A DNA stretch of 29,216 nt from positions 1 through 29,216 of the forward strand of contig JAURKN010000068.1 of the NCBI GenBank assembly GCA_030831725.1, given 5' to 3'. The notes beneath the pieces are model-generated. The model was not told the origin of the DNA. It saw only the letters and a program-made list of their open reading frames with translations, and searched no databases. The position numbers were made by a program, and so were the translations under genes. This document shows positions 15,507 to 23,779 of this stretch, in pieces (the first letter of the stretch is position 1; the number at the start of each line of letters is the position of its first letter). This DNA comes from Ferruginibacter sp. Its GTDB lineage: Bacteria > Bacteroidota > Bacteroidia > Chitinophagales > Chitinophagaceae.

Positions 15507-16229
15507 ATGAAAAAAATCATTTTCGGGGCCATTTTACTCGCTTTGTTCAGCACTTCATGCAAAAAAGATGACCAAAACGGGGATGGAACTCCCGCCGCAG
15601 GTTCTTACATCAACCAAACTGCCGGAACGACTTGGAATTTCAAAAGCACCGACAGCTCAGCCTTGACTTCCACTAATTATACCGTAACCAGTTCAACAAG
15701 GGATACCAATGTGAACGGAAGGGTGTATCACATTTTCAATAACAGCAATGGTGGCAACCAATATTTGAATGTTTCAGGCAGCGATTATTACCAATATAGC
15801 AGTCTCGGCGCCGGATTACCTGCATTTGAACTCCGATATCTTTCAGACAATGCGGCTGTCGGCAGTTCATGGACAAATCCCCTTTCAGCCACTACCACAC
15901 TCAACGGCACGTCCGTAACAATCAATGCGACAGTAAAAACTTCAGTTGAGCAAAAAGGAGGATCACTTACCATCAATGGCAAGAACTACACCAATGTGAT
16001 TACCATGAGAACAGAAATTCAAAATGCAACTGTTCAGGTCAGCTTTTTCAATCTACCTGTCAATTTCACCACTCAAAATGTGGTTCAATACTACGCCCCT
16101 AAATATGGTTTAATCAAAAGAAGCGCTAACCTTGTGGCTAATATTACCGTTCCTGGAACTCCTCCAACCACCCAAGAGATTATCAATACCTACACGGTTG
16201 ATGAACTGATGAGTTCTTCTATCCAATAA
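15507..16229 (+). CDS. Surface-type lipoprotein of unknown function
   Basis: 240 residues. Type II signal peptide (two Lys, hydrophobic core, lipobox STSC with C18), then K19-K20-D21-D22-Q23. This matches the Bacteroidota lipoprotein export signal (K followed by two acidic residues), so display on the cell surface is likely. The remainder is rich in Ser, Thr, Asn and Gly and predicted beta-stranded (GTTWNFKSTD, NQYLNVSGSDYYQYSS, VVQYYAPKYGLIKRS). The AGTTWNF start and the late YYAPKYGLIK segment are reminiscent of beta-sandwich lipoproteins of this phylum. No family is recognised. Divergent from infA; TATTTTTA at 15479-15486 is a near-consensus -7 element. Ends at a strong shared terminator. 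Confidence 0.8.
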   Translation: MKKIIFGAILLALFSTSCKKDDQNGDGTPAAGSYINQTAGTTWNFKSTDSSALTSTNYTVTSSTRDTNVNGRVYHIFNNSNGGNQYLNVSGSDYYQYSSLGAGLPAFELRYLSDNAAVGSSWTNPLSATTTLNGTSVTINATVKTSVEQKGGSLTINGKNYTNVITMRTEIQNATVQVSFFNLPVNFTTQNVVQYYAPKYGLIKRSANLVANITVPGTPPTTQEIINTYTVDELMSSSIQ

Positions 16230-16250
16230 AATATTTTTTCAAAACAGCAT

Positions 16251-16281
16251 AAAAAAAGCGTGGAAATTTCCACGCTTTTTT
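16251..16281. terminator. Bidirectional terminator between convergent genes
   Basis: Near-perfect palindrome: A7, then GCGTGGAAA / TTTCCACGC with almost no loop, then T6. T tracts follow the stem on both strands, so it can end both the lipoprotein (+) and the OmpA-family (-) transcripts. Confidence 0.9.
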
Positions 16282-16303
16282 GTGAAATATACCTAAAAAC
16301 TCG

Positions 16304-17014
16304 TCAATCCAAAATAGTCACTTCCGTTCTACGGTTTTCGGCTCTTCCTTCAGCTGTTTTGTTTTCAGAGATGGGCTTGGTGTGACCATACCCCTTTGTA
16401 GTGATTCGGCTTCCATCGATGCCCTTGCTGATCAGATAATCTCTTACAGTATTCGCCCTGTCTAATGATAATTTCTGGTTGCTTGCAGGACTGCCCACAT
16501 TGTCCGTATGTCCTCCCAATTCTATACGATCATCATCTTTTCTTTTCATATAAGCAACCAGTTCATCCAACACCGTAAATGCTGATTCCTGAAGTGTGGC
16601 TTTCCCATTGTCGAAGTTGCAATTCTCCAAGACAAAGCTTTTCGATGGCATAAACTGATAGGTAACCACAAAAGGGTTTTTATAGGATTGATTGCCTACC
16701 AATGCCGGAATCACCAATGAGTCAATGCTGGTTGAATCCTTGAATCCCAAGATAAAGATGTTGTACACATCTCCGGCAGGAAGACGAGTGGAGAACTGAC
16801 CCTTGTCGTTGGTCAAGCCCTGATACTCACGATCATTTTTCTTGCTTCTGAAAATCATGATTTCATTCGGCAAAGGATTGTCTTTAAAATCGGTTATGGT
16901 AACGTCAACAGGGGCGTCTTTGGGAATGCTCGCATTTTGAACGGGATTCGTCTGTGCTAAAAGATTCAATGGCAAATAGACCATCATCAAACTAAGAAAT
17001 TGTAACATTTTCAT
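16304..17014 (-). CDS. OmpA-family protein with N-terminal beta-sandwich domain
   Basis: 236 residues from the ATG at 17014 (an upstream TTG start would hide the signal peptide). Signal peptide to about residue 21 (ending NLLAQ). Residues about 30-110 resemble a carboxypeptidase-regulatory-like beta-sandwich: VDVTITDFKDNPLPNEIMIF, then DKGQFSTRLPAG. The C-terminal 110 residues are the OmpA peptidoglycan-binding domain with LGGHTDNVGS, NQKLSLDRANTVRDYL, GYGHTKP and RAENRRTEV; the Asp and Arg that hold diaminopimelate are present. There is no beta-barrel, so it is probably a periplasmic anchor linking the wall to an outer-membrane partner. TATCTTTA at 17033-17040 is a near-consensus -7 element 18 bases upstream. 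Same strand as tgt, 77 bp after it. Confidence 0.88.
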   Translation of the reverse strand: MKMLQFLSLMMVYLPLNLLAQTNPVQNASIPKDAPVDVTITDFKDNPLPNEIMIFRSKKNDREYQGLTNDKGQFSTRLPAGDVYNIFILGFKDSTSIDSLVIPALVGNQSYKNPFVVTYQFMPSKSFVLENCNFDNGKATLQESAFTVLDELVAYMKRKDDDRIELGGHTDNVGSPASNQKLSLDRANTVRDYLISKGIDGSRITTKGYGHTKPISENKTAEGRAENRRTEVTILD

Positions 17015-17091
17015 AAAGAAGTATTTAAAGGCTAAAGATATTAAAATTAACAAATATGATGGGTGTGCTTAGGGCTAACCTTAACCAAAAT

Positions 17092-18231
17092 TTATCTTTT
17101 TTGCTGCATTCGGATGACCATGTCTGATTTCCAGGATGCGAAATCACCATTTAAAATTCTCTTTCTAGCTTCTTTGACCAACCAGAGATAAAATGCCAAG
17201 TTGTGAATGCTAGCTATGGTCAGGCCGAGAAATTCTTTGGCTTTTAGCAAATGCTTCAGATAGGCTTTGGAGTAATATGCACTTGTGCTGCAGTCTATCG
17301 TATCATCGATGGGTGAAAAATCTTTCTCCCATTTTTTGTTGTCAATATTGATGATGCCATCAGCCGTGAAGAGCATGGCATTCCTTCCATTCCTGGTCGG
17401 CATCACACAGTCAAACATGTCCACCCCTCTTTCAATACATTCCAAAATATTCCAGGGCGTTCCTACCCCCATCAAATATCTAGGTTTGTCTTTGGGAAGG
17501 TGTTCGCAACAAAGCGCACAAATCTCGTACATCACATCCATCGGCTCCCCGACACTCAAGCCGCCTATCGCATTCCCGGGTGCATTTTTTGAGGCAATAA
17601 AATCGCAAGATAATTTCCTTAAAGAAGCATGAGCACCTCCCTGCACAATGGGGAACAAATTTTGCGTATACCCATACAAATCTCTGGTAGAATCAAATCT
17701 GTCAATACAACGATCCAACCATCTGTGGGTAAGCTCCATCGATTTGCTAGCGTATGCAAAATCACTTCCTCCCGGCGGACATTCATCAAAGGCCATGATG
17801 ATATCCCCTCCAATCACACGCTGGGTATCCATCACATTTTCGGGAGTGAACAAATGTTTGCTTCCATCTATGTGCGATTGAAAAATAACACCCTCTTCTG
17901 TGATTTTTCTGCTTTTTGCCAAAGAAAACACCTGAAAACCACCACTATCTGTCAAAATCGGTCTGTCCCAACCATTGAAAGCGTGTAGCCCTCCAGCTGC
18001 TTTTAAAATATCAAGACCTGGACGTAAATAAAGGTGATATGTGTTTCCAAGGATGATTTGTGCTCCAATCTGCTCTTTCAGTTGTTGCTGAGAAATCGCC
18101 TTCACACTTCCCACAGTACCAACCGGCATAAAAATGGGCGTTTGGATTGTTCCGTGATCCGTTTGAATCTCTCCGGCACGTGCAGATGTGGACGAATCCG
18201 TTTTTTCCAGTTTGAATTGTAGCCTTGCCAT
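17092..18231 (-). CDS. tgt: tRNA-guanine transglycosylase
   Basis: 379 residues, normal length. It exchanges guanine-34 for preQ1 in the tRNAs for Asp, Asn, His and Tyr (queuosine pathway). The family blocks are complete: FMPVGTVGSVK, LGNTYHLYLRPG, active-site D95 in LTDSGGFQVFSL, GGLSVGEP, and nucleophile D274 in DCVMPTRNGR. The zinc site is degenerate: positions equivalent to the three Cys are I312, C314 and S317, with only the His (H343) and one Cys kept at the expected 31-residue spacing. This appears usual for Bacteroidota Tgt but is unlike proteobacterial enzymes. It has its own well-formed promoter. Confidence 0.95.
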   Translation of the reverse strand: MARLQFKLEKTDSSTSARAGEIQTDHGTIQTPIFMPVGTVGSVKAISQQQLKEQIGAQIILGNTYHLYLRPGLDILKAAGGLHAFNGWDRPILTDSGGFQVFSLAKSRKITEEGVIFQSHIDGSKHLFTPENVMDTQRVIGGDIIMAFDECPPGGSDFAYASKSMELTHRWLDRCIDRFDSTRDLYGYTQNLFPIVQGGAHASLRKLSCDFIASKNAPGNAIGGLSVGEPMDVMYEICALCCEHLPKDKPRYLMGVGTPWNILECIERGVDMFDCVMPTRNGRNAMLFTADGIINIDNKKWEKDFSPIDDTIDCSTSAYYSKAYLKHLLKAKEFLGLTIASIHNLAFYLWLVKEARKRILNGDFASWKSDMVIRMQQKR

Positions 18232-18251
18232 TTTGGTTTTATTCAGAATGA

Positions 18252-18281
18252 CAAAGATAACTGTTAATAAATGCTTGACAA
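18252..18281 (-). promoter_or_regulatory. Promoter of tgt (-33 and -7 elements)
   Basis: On the minus strand TTG (18279-18281) is separated by 19 bases from TATCTTTG (18252-18259), matching the Bacteroidota consensus TTG-N17-23-TAnnTTTG. This is the best promoter match in the window. The ATG is 20 bases downstream of the -7 element. Confidence 0.7.
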
Positions 18282-18310
18282 TCCGATTATGTCCTTCCTT
18301 TTGTAATGCC

Positions 18311-18318
18311 TAATTTTG
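18311..18318 (+). promoter_or_regulatory. -7 element of the glycosyltransferase gene
   Basis: TAATTTTG fits TAnnTTTG. It overlaps codons that would follow an upstream ATG at 18306 and ends 5 bases before the ATG at 18324. This argues for the latter start and for a transcript with almost no leader. Confidence 0.5.
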
Positions 18319-18323
18319 CCGCG

Positions 18324-19457
18324 ATGAACCAATTTTTTCTTCAGGTCGACTGGCCCTTTGTCGTATTTATTTTTCTTTGTCTGGCTGCCTTTATCCAGAT
18401 TTTTTATCACCTGTTCTTTTTTTCCAGACTTGCTTTTTTCAAAATCAAAAAGAAGGAAAGCTCACAAACACATCCGGTGAGCATAGTGATTTGTGCGAGA
18501 GATGAAGCGGAGAATTTGGCCAACCACCTGCCAGGTGTACTTTTGCAGGAATACCCTACAACGCATGAAGTGATTGTTGTCAACGACAACTCCGTAGATG
18601 AAAGCAAATACATTCTTGAAGCTTTGCAAAAAACATACAAACAGCTTCATCCCATCGAATTGACCCAAGAGGCAAAAATGATCCCCGGAAAAAAATTCCC
18701 TCTCGCTATCGGTGTCAAATCCGCCAAACACGAAATTATTTTATTGACAGACGCCGATTGTCTTCCTGCAAGTGAACATTGGATCTCATCGATGCAAAGC
18801 AGCTACGATGACAATACCGAACTGGTTTTGGGCTATGGCCCCTATCATAAGCAAAAATCATTGCTGAACAAATTGATCCGATGGGAAACCTACTATGCAG
18901 CGCTGCAATACCTGAGTTATGCCTTGGCAGGTATACCTTACATGGGCGTTGGCAGAAATCTGAGCTATAAAAAAACGCTTTTTTACCGACACAAAGGCTT
19001 TTCCGCACACAATAACATTCCCGGAGGAGATGATGATTTATTGGTAAATATCGCTGCTACAAAAGAAAATACAAAAATCAATATTGATCCGGATGCCTTT
19101 ACCTTAAGCCGTCCTGAAAAAACATGGAGACAGTGGATTCGTCAAAAGAAAAGACATTACACAACCGCCAAATATTACAAGAAAAAGCATAGAGCACTTC
19201 TTGGGTTCCACTCCTTTTCTCAATTTGTTTTTTATCCATCACTGATTGTAACAGCTATCTACCATGATGTTCAGCTTGCAGGTATTGTATTCGGAATCAA
19301 ATGGATCATTCAGCTGCCACTATATTTCATGACCATGAAAAAGCTGAAAGAAAAAGACCTTTTCCCATTTGTCATATTGTTTGACATCTGGCAATTTTTT
19401 TACTTTTTGATTTTTGCATCATCCTTGTTCACAAAACCCAGAAATTCCTGGAAGTAA
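18324..19457 (+). CDS. Membrane glycosyltransferase, family 2
   Basis: 377 residues from the ATG at 18324 (18306 is in frame but overlaps the -7 element). An N-terminal membrane segment (about 11-34) leads to a cytoplasmic GT-A domain: VSIVICARDEAENL, VIVVNDNS, the DxD motif D143-A-D145, GGDDD at 234-238 and QKKRHY at 274-279 (equivalent of the Q-x-x-R-W motif of processive enzymes). Two or three further membrane segments follow (about 290-370). It should transfer a sugar from a nucleotide donor at the inner membrane; donor and acceptor cannot be told from sequence. rsmG follows 4 bp later and is probably cotranscribed. Confidence 0.88.
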   Translation: MNQFFLQVDWPFVVFIFLCLAAFIQIFYHLFFFSRLAFFKIKKKESSQTHPVSIVICARDEAENLANHLPGVLLQEYPTTHEVIVVNDNSVDESKYILEALQKTYKQLHPIELTQEAKMIPGKKFPLAIGVKSAKHEIILLTDADCLPASEHWISSMQSSYDDNTELVLGYGPYHKQKSLLNKLIRWETYYAALQYLSYALAGIPYMGVGRNLSYKKTLFYRHKGFSAHNNIPGGDDDLLVNIAATKENTKINIDPDAFTLSRPEKTWRQWIRQKKRHYTTAKYYKKKHRALLGFHSFSQFVFYPSLIVTAIYHDVQLAGIVFGIKWIIQLPLYFMTMKKLKEKDLFPFVILFDIWQFFYFLIFASSLFTKPRNSWK

Positions 19458-19461
19458 TCAG

Positions 19462-20091
19462 ATGGAAATCATTCAAAAATATTTTGCGGACTTCACGGAT
19501 AATCAAATCAGGCAACTGGATATGCTGCTTCCTCTGTATAAGGATTGGAATGAAAAGATAAACGTGATCAGCAGGAAAGATATGGACCATTTTTATCTGC
19601 ATCATGTATTGCACTCTTTGACTATTGCCACTCAATTCTCTTTCAACCCGGGATCAACCGTGATTGACTTAGGTTGCGGAGGCGGATTCCCTGGTATTCC
19701 ATTGGCCATTTTTTTTCCAGAGGTAGAATGGATCATGATCGACAGCATCAGAAAAAAACTGACTGTGGTAGAGGCTGTAGCCGAAAACATAGGACTGAAC
19801 AATGTAACGATCAGGAACACACGAATTGAAGAATGCAAAGATCAAAAAGTGGATGCAATTGTTTCAAGGGCCGTCGCTCCGCTGAAAGACCTTTGGAAAT
19901 GGAGCAAACCTATATTGAAAAAAGACAAATCAGGAACCGAGCAGCCCAATGGGTTGATATGTTTGAAAGGTGGTGATTTGAGCAAAGAAATTCATGAAAG
20001 TGGCTGCAAACCATTCGTGTGGGAAATCCAAAAGATATTTCCCGAAGCATATTTCGAACAGAAATATATGCTCTATGTGCCTCTTCGCTAA
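19462..20091 (+). CDS. rsmG: 16S rRNA (guanine-527-N7) methyltransferase
   Basis: 209 residues from the ATG at 19462. A longer in-frame reading from 19414 overlaps the glycosyltransferase and is not needed. It methylates G527 of 16S rRNA with SAM. It shows the family's SAM loop VIDLGCGGGFPGIPLAI, then MIDSIRKKLTVVEAVA and VSRAVAPLKDL. Second gene of a two-gene run with the glycosyltransferase. It converges on the M1 peptidase gene, with 7 bp between the stop codons and no terminator. Confidence 0.95.
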   Translation: MEIIQKYFADFTDNQIRQLDMLLPLYKDWNEKINVISRKDMDHFYLHHVLHSLTIATQFSFNPGSTVIDLGCGGGFPGIPLAIFFPEVEWIMIDSIRKKLTVVEAVAENIGLNNVTIRNTRIEECKDQKVDAIVSRAVAPLKDLWKWSKPILKKDKSGTEQPNGLICLKGGDLSKEIHESGCKPFVWEIQKIFPEAYFEQKYMLYVPLR

Positions 20092-20098
20092 ATGCGAC

Positions 20099-22030
20099 CT
20101 ACCACTTCAATTCGAGCAGATTGTTTTTTCTCGAAATATCAGCCATACGCTTCGTAGCATCTATCTCAACTTTAGTTATTTCAGTCAATTTTTTATTGAC
20201 TGAAAGTATGTATGTGGGATGAGTCCAACGCCATGCTTCTTCATTAACGATCTTCTCTGATGCAGATTCGGAAGGTTTGTGTCCATACATGAGATTCAGT
20301 GGAATGTTATGTATTTCAGAAGTCCCATCTTTGAAACTGATGCTCAAATCGATCGGCATAGGCATCATTCCCACTCTTTTCAGTCTGATTTTGGTTGTTC
20401 CATTATCTTCCCAAAGACTATCAATCGCATAATCAATCGTTTTGGTACTGTTGATCCAGTATTCTTTGTACCAGTCCAATTCCAATCCGGATTTTCGTTC
20501 TGCGATTCTCATAAAGTCCGCAGGTTCGGGATGCTTGAATTTCCACTGTCTGTAATAGTCCAGCAGCACAGAATCTCTATTGGCAGCGCCTATGATATAA
20601 CCCAACTGTTCCAAGAAAACCTCACCCTTGGAATATGCGTCGATGCTATAAGCAAAATTGCAGTTATAGTGATCGGCATGTGTGGTCATAGGTTCCTCCA
20701 AGCCACTCTTGGCCAAAGTAAAATAATTCGCATAGGCACCGGAATGTGTTTCAGGCAAACTTTGAATCAGATTTTTCAGATTCTCGTTGGATGGATTTTT
20801 TTCGAGTGCCGATTTGTAATCAGACAATGATGATGTTCCGCTATGGAATTGAGAAACCAGATCCTCGGCAAAACTGGTGAATCCCTCGTCCATCCAGGCA
20901 TACAAACTTTCATTCGTTCCGAGAATCATTTGATACCAGCTGTGCATCCACTCATGAAAAGCGGTGCCTAACGAAGGACTACTTACAAGAGTGGCCATTG
21001 GATATTCCATACCTCCATCCCCTCCCTGTATGAAAGAATACTGCGGATATGGATAAGCGCCAAAACGTTTTTCTATGAAAGGAAGTACTTTTTCCGCAGC
21101 TCTCATCATGTTCAGCCATGCAGAATCATTTGCCGCATCATTCAGTTTCTCGTTGTATATCACATGCAGTTCAGGACCTTTGTTGATCTTTCTAGTCAAA
21201 TGGATATAATCCGGGTCAGCCGCCCAAACAAAATCATGAATCTTTGATCCTTTGAATTTCCATTTTCTTTTGGGAGTAACACAAGGTTTCAACGATGAAC
21301 CGGCTTGATCATAACCCCAACCGATTTCATTGGCATTGACCAAAGTGCCTGTCGCTCCAATTTTATATGATTTGTCTATGTTGATGTTAACTTCAAAATC
21401 TCCCCAAACGCCATAAAATTCTCTGGCTATGTATGGATTGGGGTGCCAACCATCCTTGTCGAATTCACAAATCTTAGGATACCACTGACTCATGCTATAT
21501 CTCACTCCGGTTTGCGGATTGTCCCTTCCGCTTCTGCGAACTTGCAACGGAACCTGTGCTTCGAAAACCATCTCCAACAAAACGGACGCACCCGGCATCA
21601 CAGGCTTTGACAGTGTCACTTCCAAAATCGTCTCGTGATATTTGAACGACTGTGCAACGCCATTCATCTTTAATGAAATTACTTTTTGATATCCGATCTC
21701 TTCCGGCTTCAACTGGCTGATTCTGTCTTTAACGCGACCATCCCAATCTTGACGACCATTGATCACTTGTTTACCCAACTCTCTGCTTCTCACATCCATA
21801 CTGCTGTTCGGCTGAAATGCATTCCAGTACATATGATAAAAAAGACGGTCGATTTTTTCCGGTGAATTGTTGCTGTATTTTAATTTTTGAATGCCGTTGA
21901 ATCGATTGGTCTCCACATTCATGTCGATATCCATGACATACTGAACCGATTGCTGCCATCTGACAGCTTGGGCTGATGAATGATGAAAAGAAACCAAAAG
22001 GACTAAAGTCCAAAATGAAAATATTCTCAT
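20099..22030 (-). CDS. Secreted M1-family metallopeptidase
   Basis: 643 residues from the ATG at 22030; the longer reading to 22060 begins with TTG. Signal peptide MRIFSFWTLVLLVSF..SSAQ. The M1 zinc site is complete: H359-E360-W-M-H363, with third ligand E382 nineteen residues on (the HExxH-18-E pattern). The exopeptidase-type GGMEYP motif lies at 339-344, where the usual Asn of GAMEN is Tyr. The N-terminal part is a beta domain (about 30-250, QYVMDIDMNVETNRFNG start) as in other aminopeptidases. Probably a periplasmic or surface aminopeptidase. Last gene of the pepP-pssA-purS-rsmI run, 42 bp after rsmI. Confidence 0.9.
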   Translation of the reverse strand: MRIFSFWTLVLLVSFHHSSAQAVRWQQSVQYVMDIDMNVETNRFNGIQKLKYSNNSPEKIDRLFYHMYWNAFQPNSSMDVRSRELGKQVINGRQDWDGRVKDRISQLKPEEIGYQKVISLKMNGVAQSFKYHETILEVTLSKPVMPGASVLLEMVFEAQVPLQVRRSGRDNPQTGVRYSMSQWYPKICEFDKDGWHPNPYIAREFYGVWGDFEVNINIDKSYKIGATGTLVNANEIGWGYDQAGSSLKPCVTPKRKWKFKGSKIHDFVWAADPDYIHLTRKINKGPELHVIYNEKLNDAANDSAWLNMMRAAEKVLPFIEKRFGAYPYPQYSFIQGGDGGMEYPMATLVSSPSLGTAFHEWMHSWYQMILGTNESLYAWMDEGFTSFAEDLVSQFHSGTSSLSDYKSALEKNPSNENLKNLIQSLPETHSGAYANYFTLAKSGLEEPMTTHADHYNCNFAYSIDAYSKGEVFLEQLGYIIGAANRDSVLLDYYRQWKFKHPEPADFMRIAERKSGLELDWYKEYWINSTKTIDYAIDSLWEDNGTTKIRLKRVGMMPMPIDLSISFKDGTSEIHNIPLNLMYGHKPSESASEKIVNEEAWRWTHPTYILSVNKKLTEITKVEIDATKRMADISRKNNLLELKW

Positions 22031-22072
22031 GATATGCTTTTTAATAAACGTCTTATTCAAATCATAACTACA

Positions 22073-22741
22073 TCAATCTTCCGTACCCTGTATCACAATT
22101 ACGATTTCTCCTTTGACAGGTTTGATGGAAAAATAATCGTGTACTTCCTGCAATGTTCCTCTTTTGTTCTCTTCAAACTTTTTACTTAGTTCCCGACTTA
22201 CACTGCATAGTCTTTCACTGCCAAAATATTCAATCAGGTTGGCCAAAGTTTTTACCAAGCGCATGGGGCTTTCATACAGGATGATGGTTCTTTCTTCGGC
22301 AGATAATTTTTTGAGCATGGTTTGTCGGCCTTTTTTCAGAGGAAGAAATCCTTCGAAACAAAATCGATGGGTTGGCAATCCGCTGTTGACCAATGCTGGA
22401 ACAAAAGCTGTTGCGCCAGGCAAACAACATACATCTATATTCCTGTTGATGCATTCTTTAACCAGCATGTAAGCCGGATCGCTGATACCAGGTGTTCCAG
22501 CATCGGTAATCAGAGCCATGGTTTTACCTGCTTGCATTTGGTCTGCAAGATGAGCAAACACTTTATGTTCGTTATGTTGATGATAGGGTGTGACCGGACA
22601 TTGAATCTGGAAATGATTCAGCAATACAGATGAAGTGCGTGTATCTTCCGCCAAAATCAAATCGACACTACGGAGCACGTTAAGAGCCCGAAGTGTGATG
22701 TCTTCCAAATTGCCAATTGGCGTTGGAACGAGATACAGCAT
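22073..22741 (-). CDS. rsmI: 16S rRNA (cytidine-1402-2'-O)-methyltransferase
   Basis: 222 residues. The ATG at 22741 is chosen; a TTG at 22750 would add three residues. It 2'-O-methylates C1402 in the decoding centre. A tetrapyrrole-methylase fold: LYLVPTPIGNLEDITLRAL at the start, AEDTRTS, the GTPGISDPA loop, LPGATAFVPALVNSGL, and LYESPMRLVKTL. Full length would be about 280 in E. coli; the shorter form without the C-terminal extension is common. It starts 14 bp after purS. Confidence 0.94.
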   Translation of the reverse strand: MLYLVPTPIGNLEDITLRALNVLRSVDLILAEDTRTSSVLLNHFQIQCPVTPYHQHNEHKVFAHLADQMQAGKTMALITDAGTPGISDPAYMLVKECINRNIDVCCLPGATAFVPALVNSGLPTHRFCFEGFLPLKKGRQTMLKKLSAEERTIILYESPMRLVKTLANLIEYFGSERLCSVSRELSKKFEENKRGTLQEVHDYFSIKPVKGEIVIVIQGTED

Positions 22742-22755
22742 GTTTATCAAATTAA

Positions 22756-23007
22756 TCAGTGAGTCTGAACTGACACTTCAAACATTTCCATTACCGGATT
22801 CGCCAATAACTTCTCCGCAGCATTATTCGCCATTTTTTCAGCAACTTCTTTAGAATCCGCTTCGATTTGCAGCTCAATGAATTTACCGATGCGAACATCA
22901 TTCGCCTCTTTCATTCCCAAGTTATGCAAACCGCCCAAAACAGCTTTTCCCTGTGGATCAAGCAAGTCTTTAAGTGGCATTACTTTTATTTGTGCCGTAA
23001 AAATCAT
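22756..23007 (-). CDS. purS: Phosphoribosylformylglycinamidine synthase subunit PurS
   Basis: 83 residues. PurS bridges PurQ (glutaminase) and small PurL in the fourth step of purine synthesis. The diagnostic segments are LLDPQGKAVLGGLHNLG, DVRIGKFIEL and ANPVMEMFEV. The ATG overlaps the TGA of pssA by four bases (ATGA), so translation is probably coupled. purQ and purL are not in the window, so this subunit is separated from its partners. Its presence implies that the genome uses the three-part enzyme rather than the single large PurL of gamma-proteobacteria. Confidence 0.93.
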   Translation of the reverse strand: MIFTAQIKVMPLKDLLDPQGKAVLGGLHNLGMKEANDVRIGKFIELQIEADSKEVAEKMANNAAEKLLANPVMEMFEVSVQTH

Positions 23008-23771
23008 GATATTTTATTTTTAAAAAGCAAAGATAAAACAATATAACCCATGAAGGTTATCGGTATCGCAAGCCATTGAAAAAACAATGATGCCACAACC
23101 GCCAACAAAAGCAACATGATTAAATGGATATGAGCAGACAATGGCCCTTTCTTGACTTTTAATGAAAAGAGTTTCAATTTGCTGATCATAAGAAAGCTTA
23201 CCAACAAAATGATGGCATAATTAAACCATGGCTTGATCAATAATCCTGCAAACTGATCCGCATTGCTTTGCCAATAAATCAAAGGAAAAGATGCGATGAA
23301 AATACCAGCTGCAGGAGATGGCAATCCTTCGAATCCTACGAAGGATGATGAAGTAAGATTGAACCTTGCCAATCGATATGCTGCAGCCAAGGCCAACAGA
23401 AAAGCAGGTATGAGATAAACCATTGGCAAGTTCAATCCGTTTTCTCCCGAAGACAAACTCAATCGTAAAAACTGATACATGATCATAGCTGGTGCGACAC
23501 CAAAACTGACCACATCGGATAGTGAATCCAGTTGTTTTCCCATGTCGGATGTGGCATCAAGCCAACGTGCGACAAATCCATCAAAAAAATCAAATATCGC
23601 AGCAAGTCCGATATAAAAAGATGCCCAAAATATCCCCTCCGGAATATCGAGATATTGAACCCCATCGGCATCGTATTGGATTGAAACACCATGCTGCATG
23701 GAAGAAACCACAGAGAGACAACCAAACAGCAGATTCATCAGGGTGAAAAGATTCGGAATTTGTTTTTTCAT
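23004..23771 (-). CDS. pssA: CDP-diacylglycerol-serine O-phosphatidyltransferase
   Basis: 255 residues. An inner-membrane enzyme making phosphatidylserine, the precursor of phosphatidylethanolamine. The CDP-alcohol phosphotransferase motif is complete: D64-G65, A68-R69, G78, D82 and D86. About six to eight hydrophobic segments are visible. The start MKKQIPNLFTLMNLLFGCLS is typical of the Gram-positive/Bacteroidota type (PssA, type II). It is 8 bp after the aminopeptidase gene and overlaps purS by 4 bp. Confidence 0.93.
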   Translation of the reverse strand: MKKQIPNLFTLMNLLFGCLSVVSSMQHGVSIQYDADGVQYLDIPEGIFWASFYIGLAAIFDFFDGFVARWLDATSDMGKQLDSLSDVVSFGVAPAMIMYQFLRLSLSSGENGLNLPMVYLIPAFLLALAAAYRLARFNLTSSSFVGFEGLPSPAAGIFIASFPLIYWQSNADQFAGLLIKPWFNYAIILLVSFLMISKLKLFSLKVKKGPLSAHIHLIMLLLLAVVASLFFQWLAIPITFMGYIVLSLLFKNKIS

Positions 23772-23779
23772 GAAGGTGA

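Noticed and set aside
20279..20830. 183-codon plus-strand frame inside the M1 peptidase gene
   Set aside because: Antisense to a well-supported gene with complete zinc motifs; Ile/His/Phe-rich composition is typical of a shadow frame.
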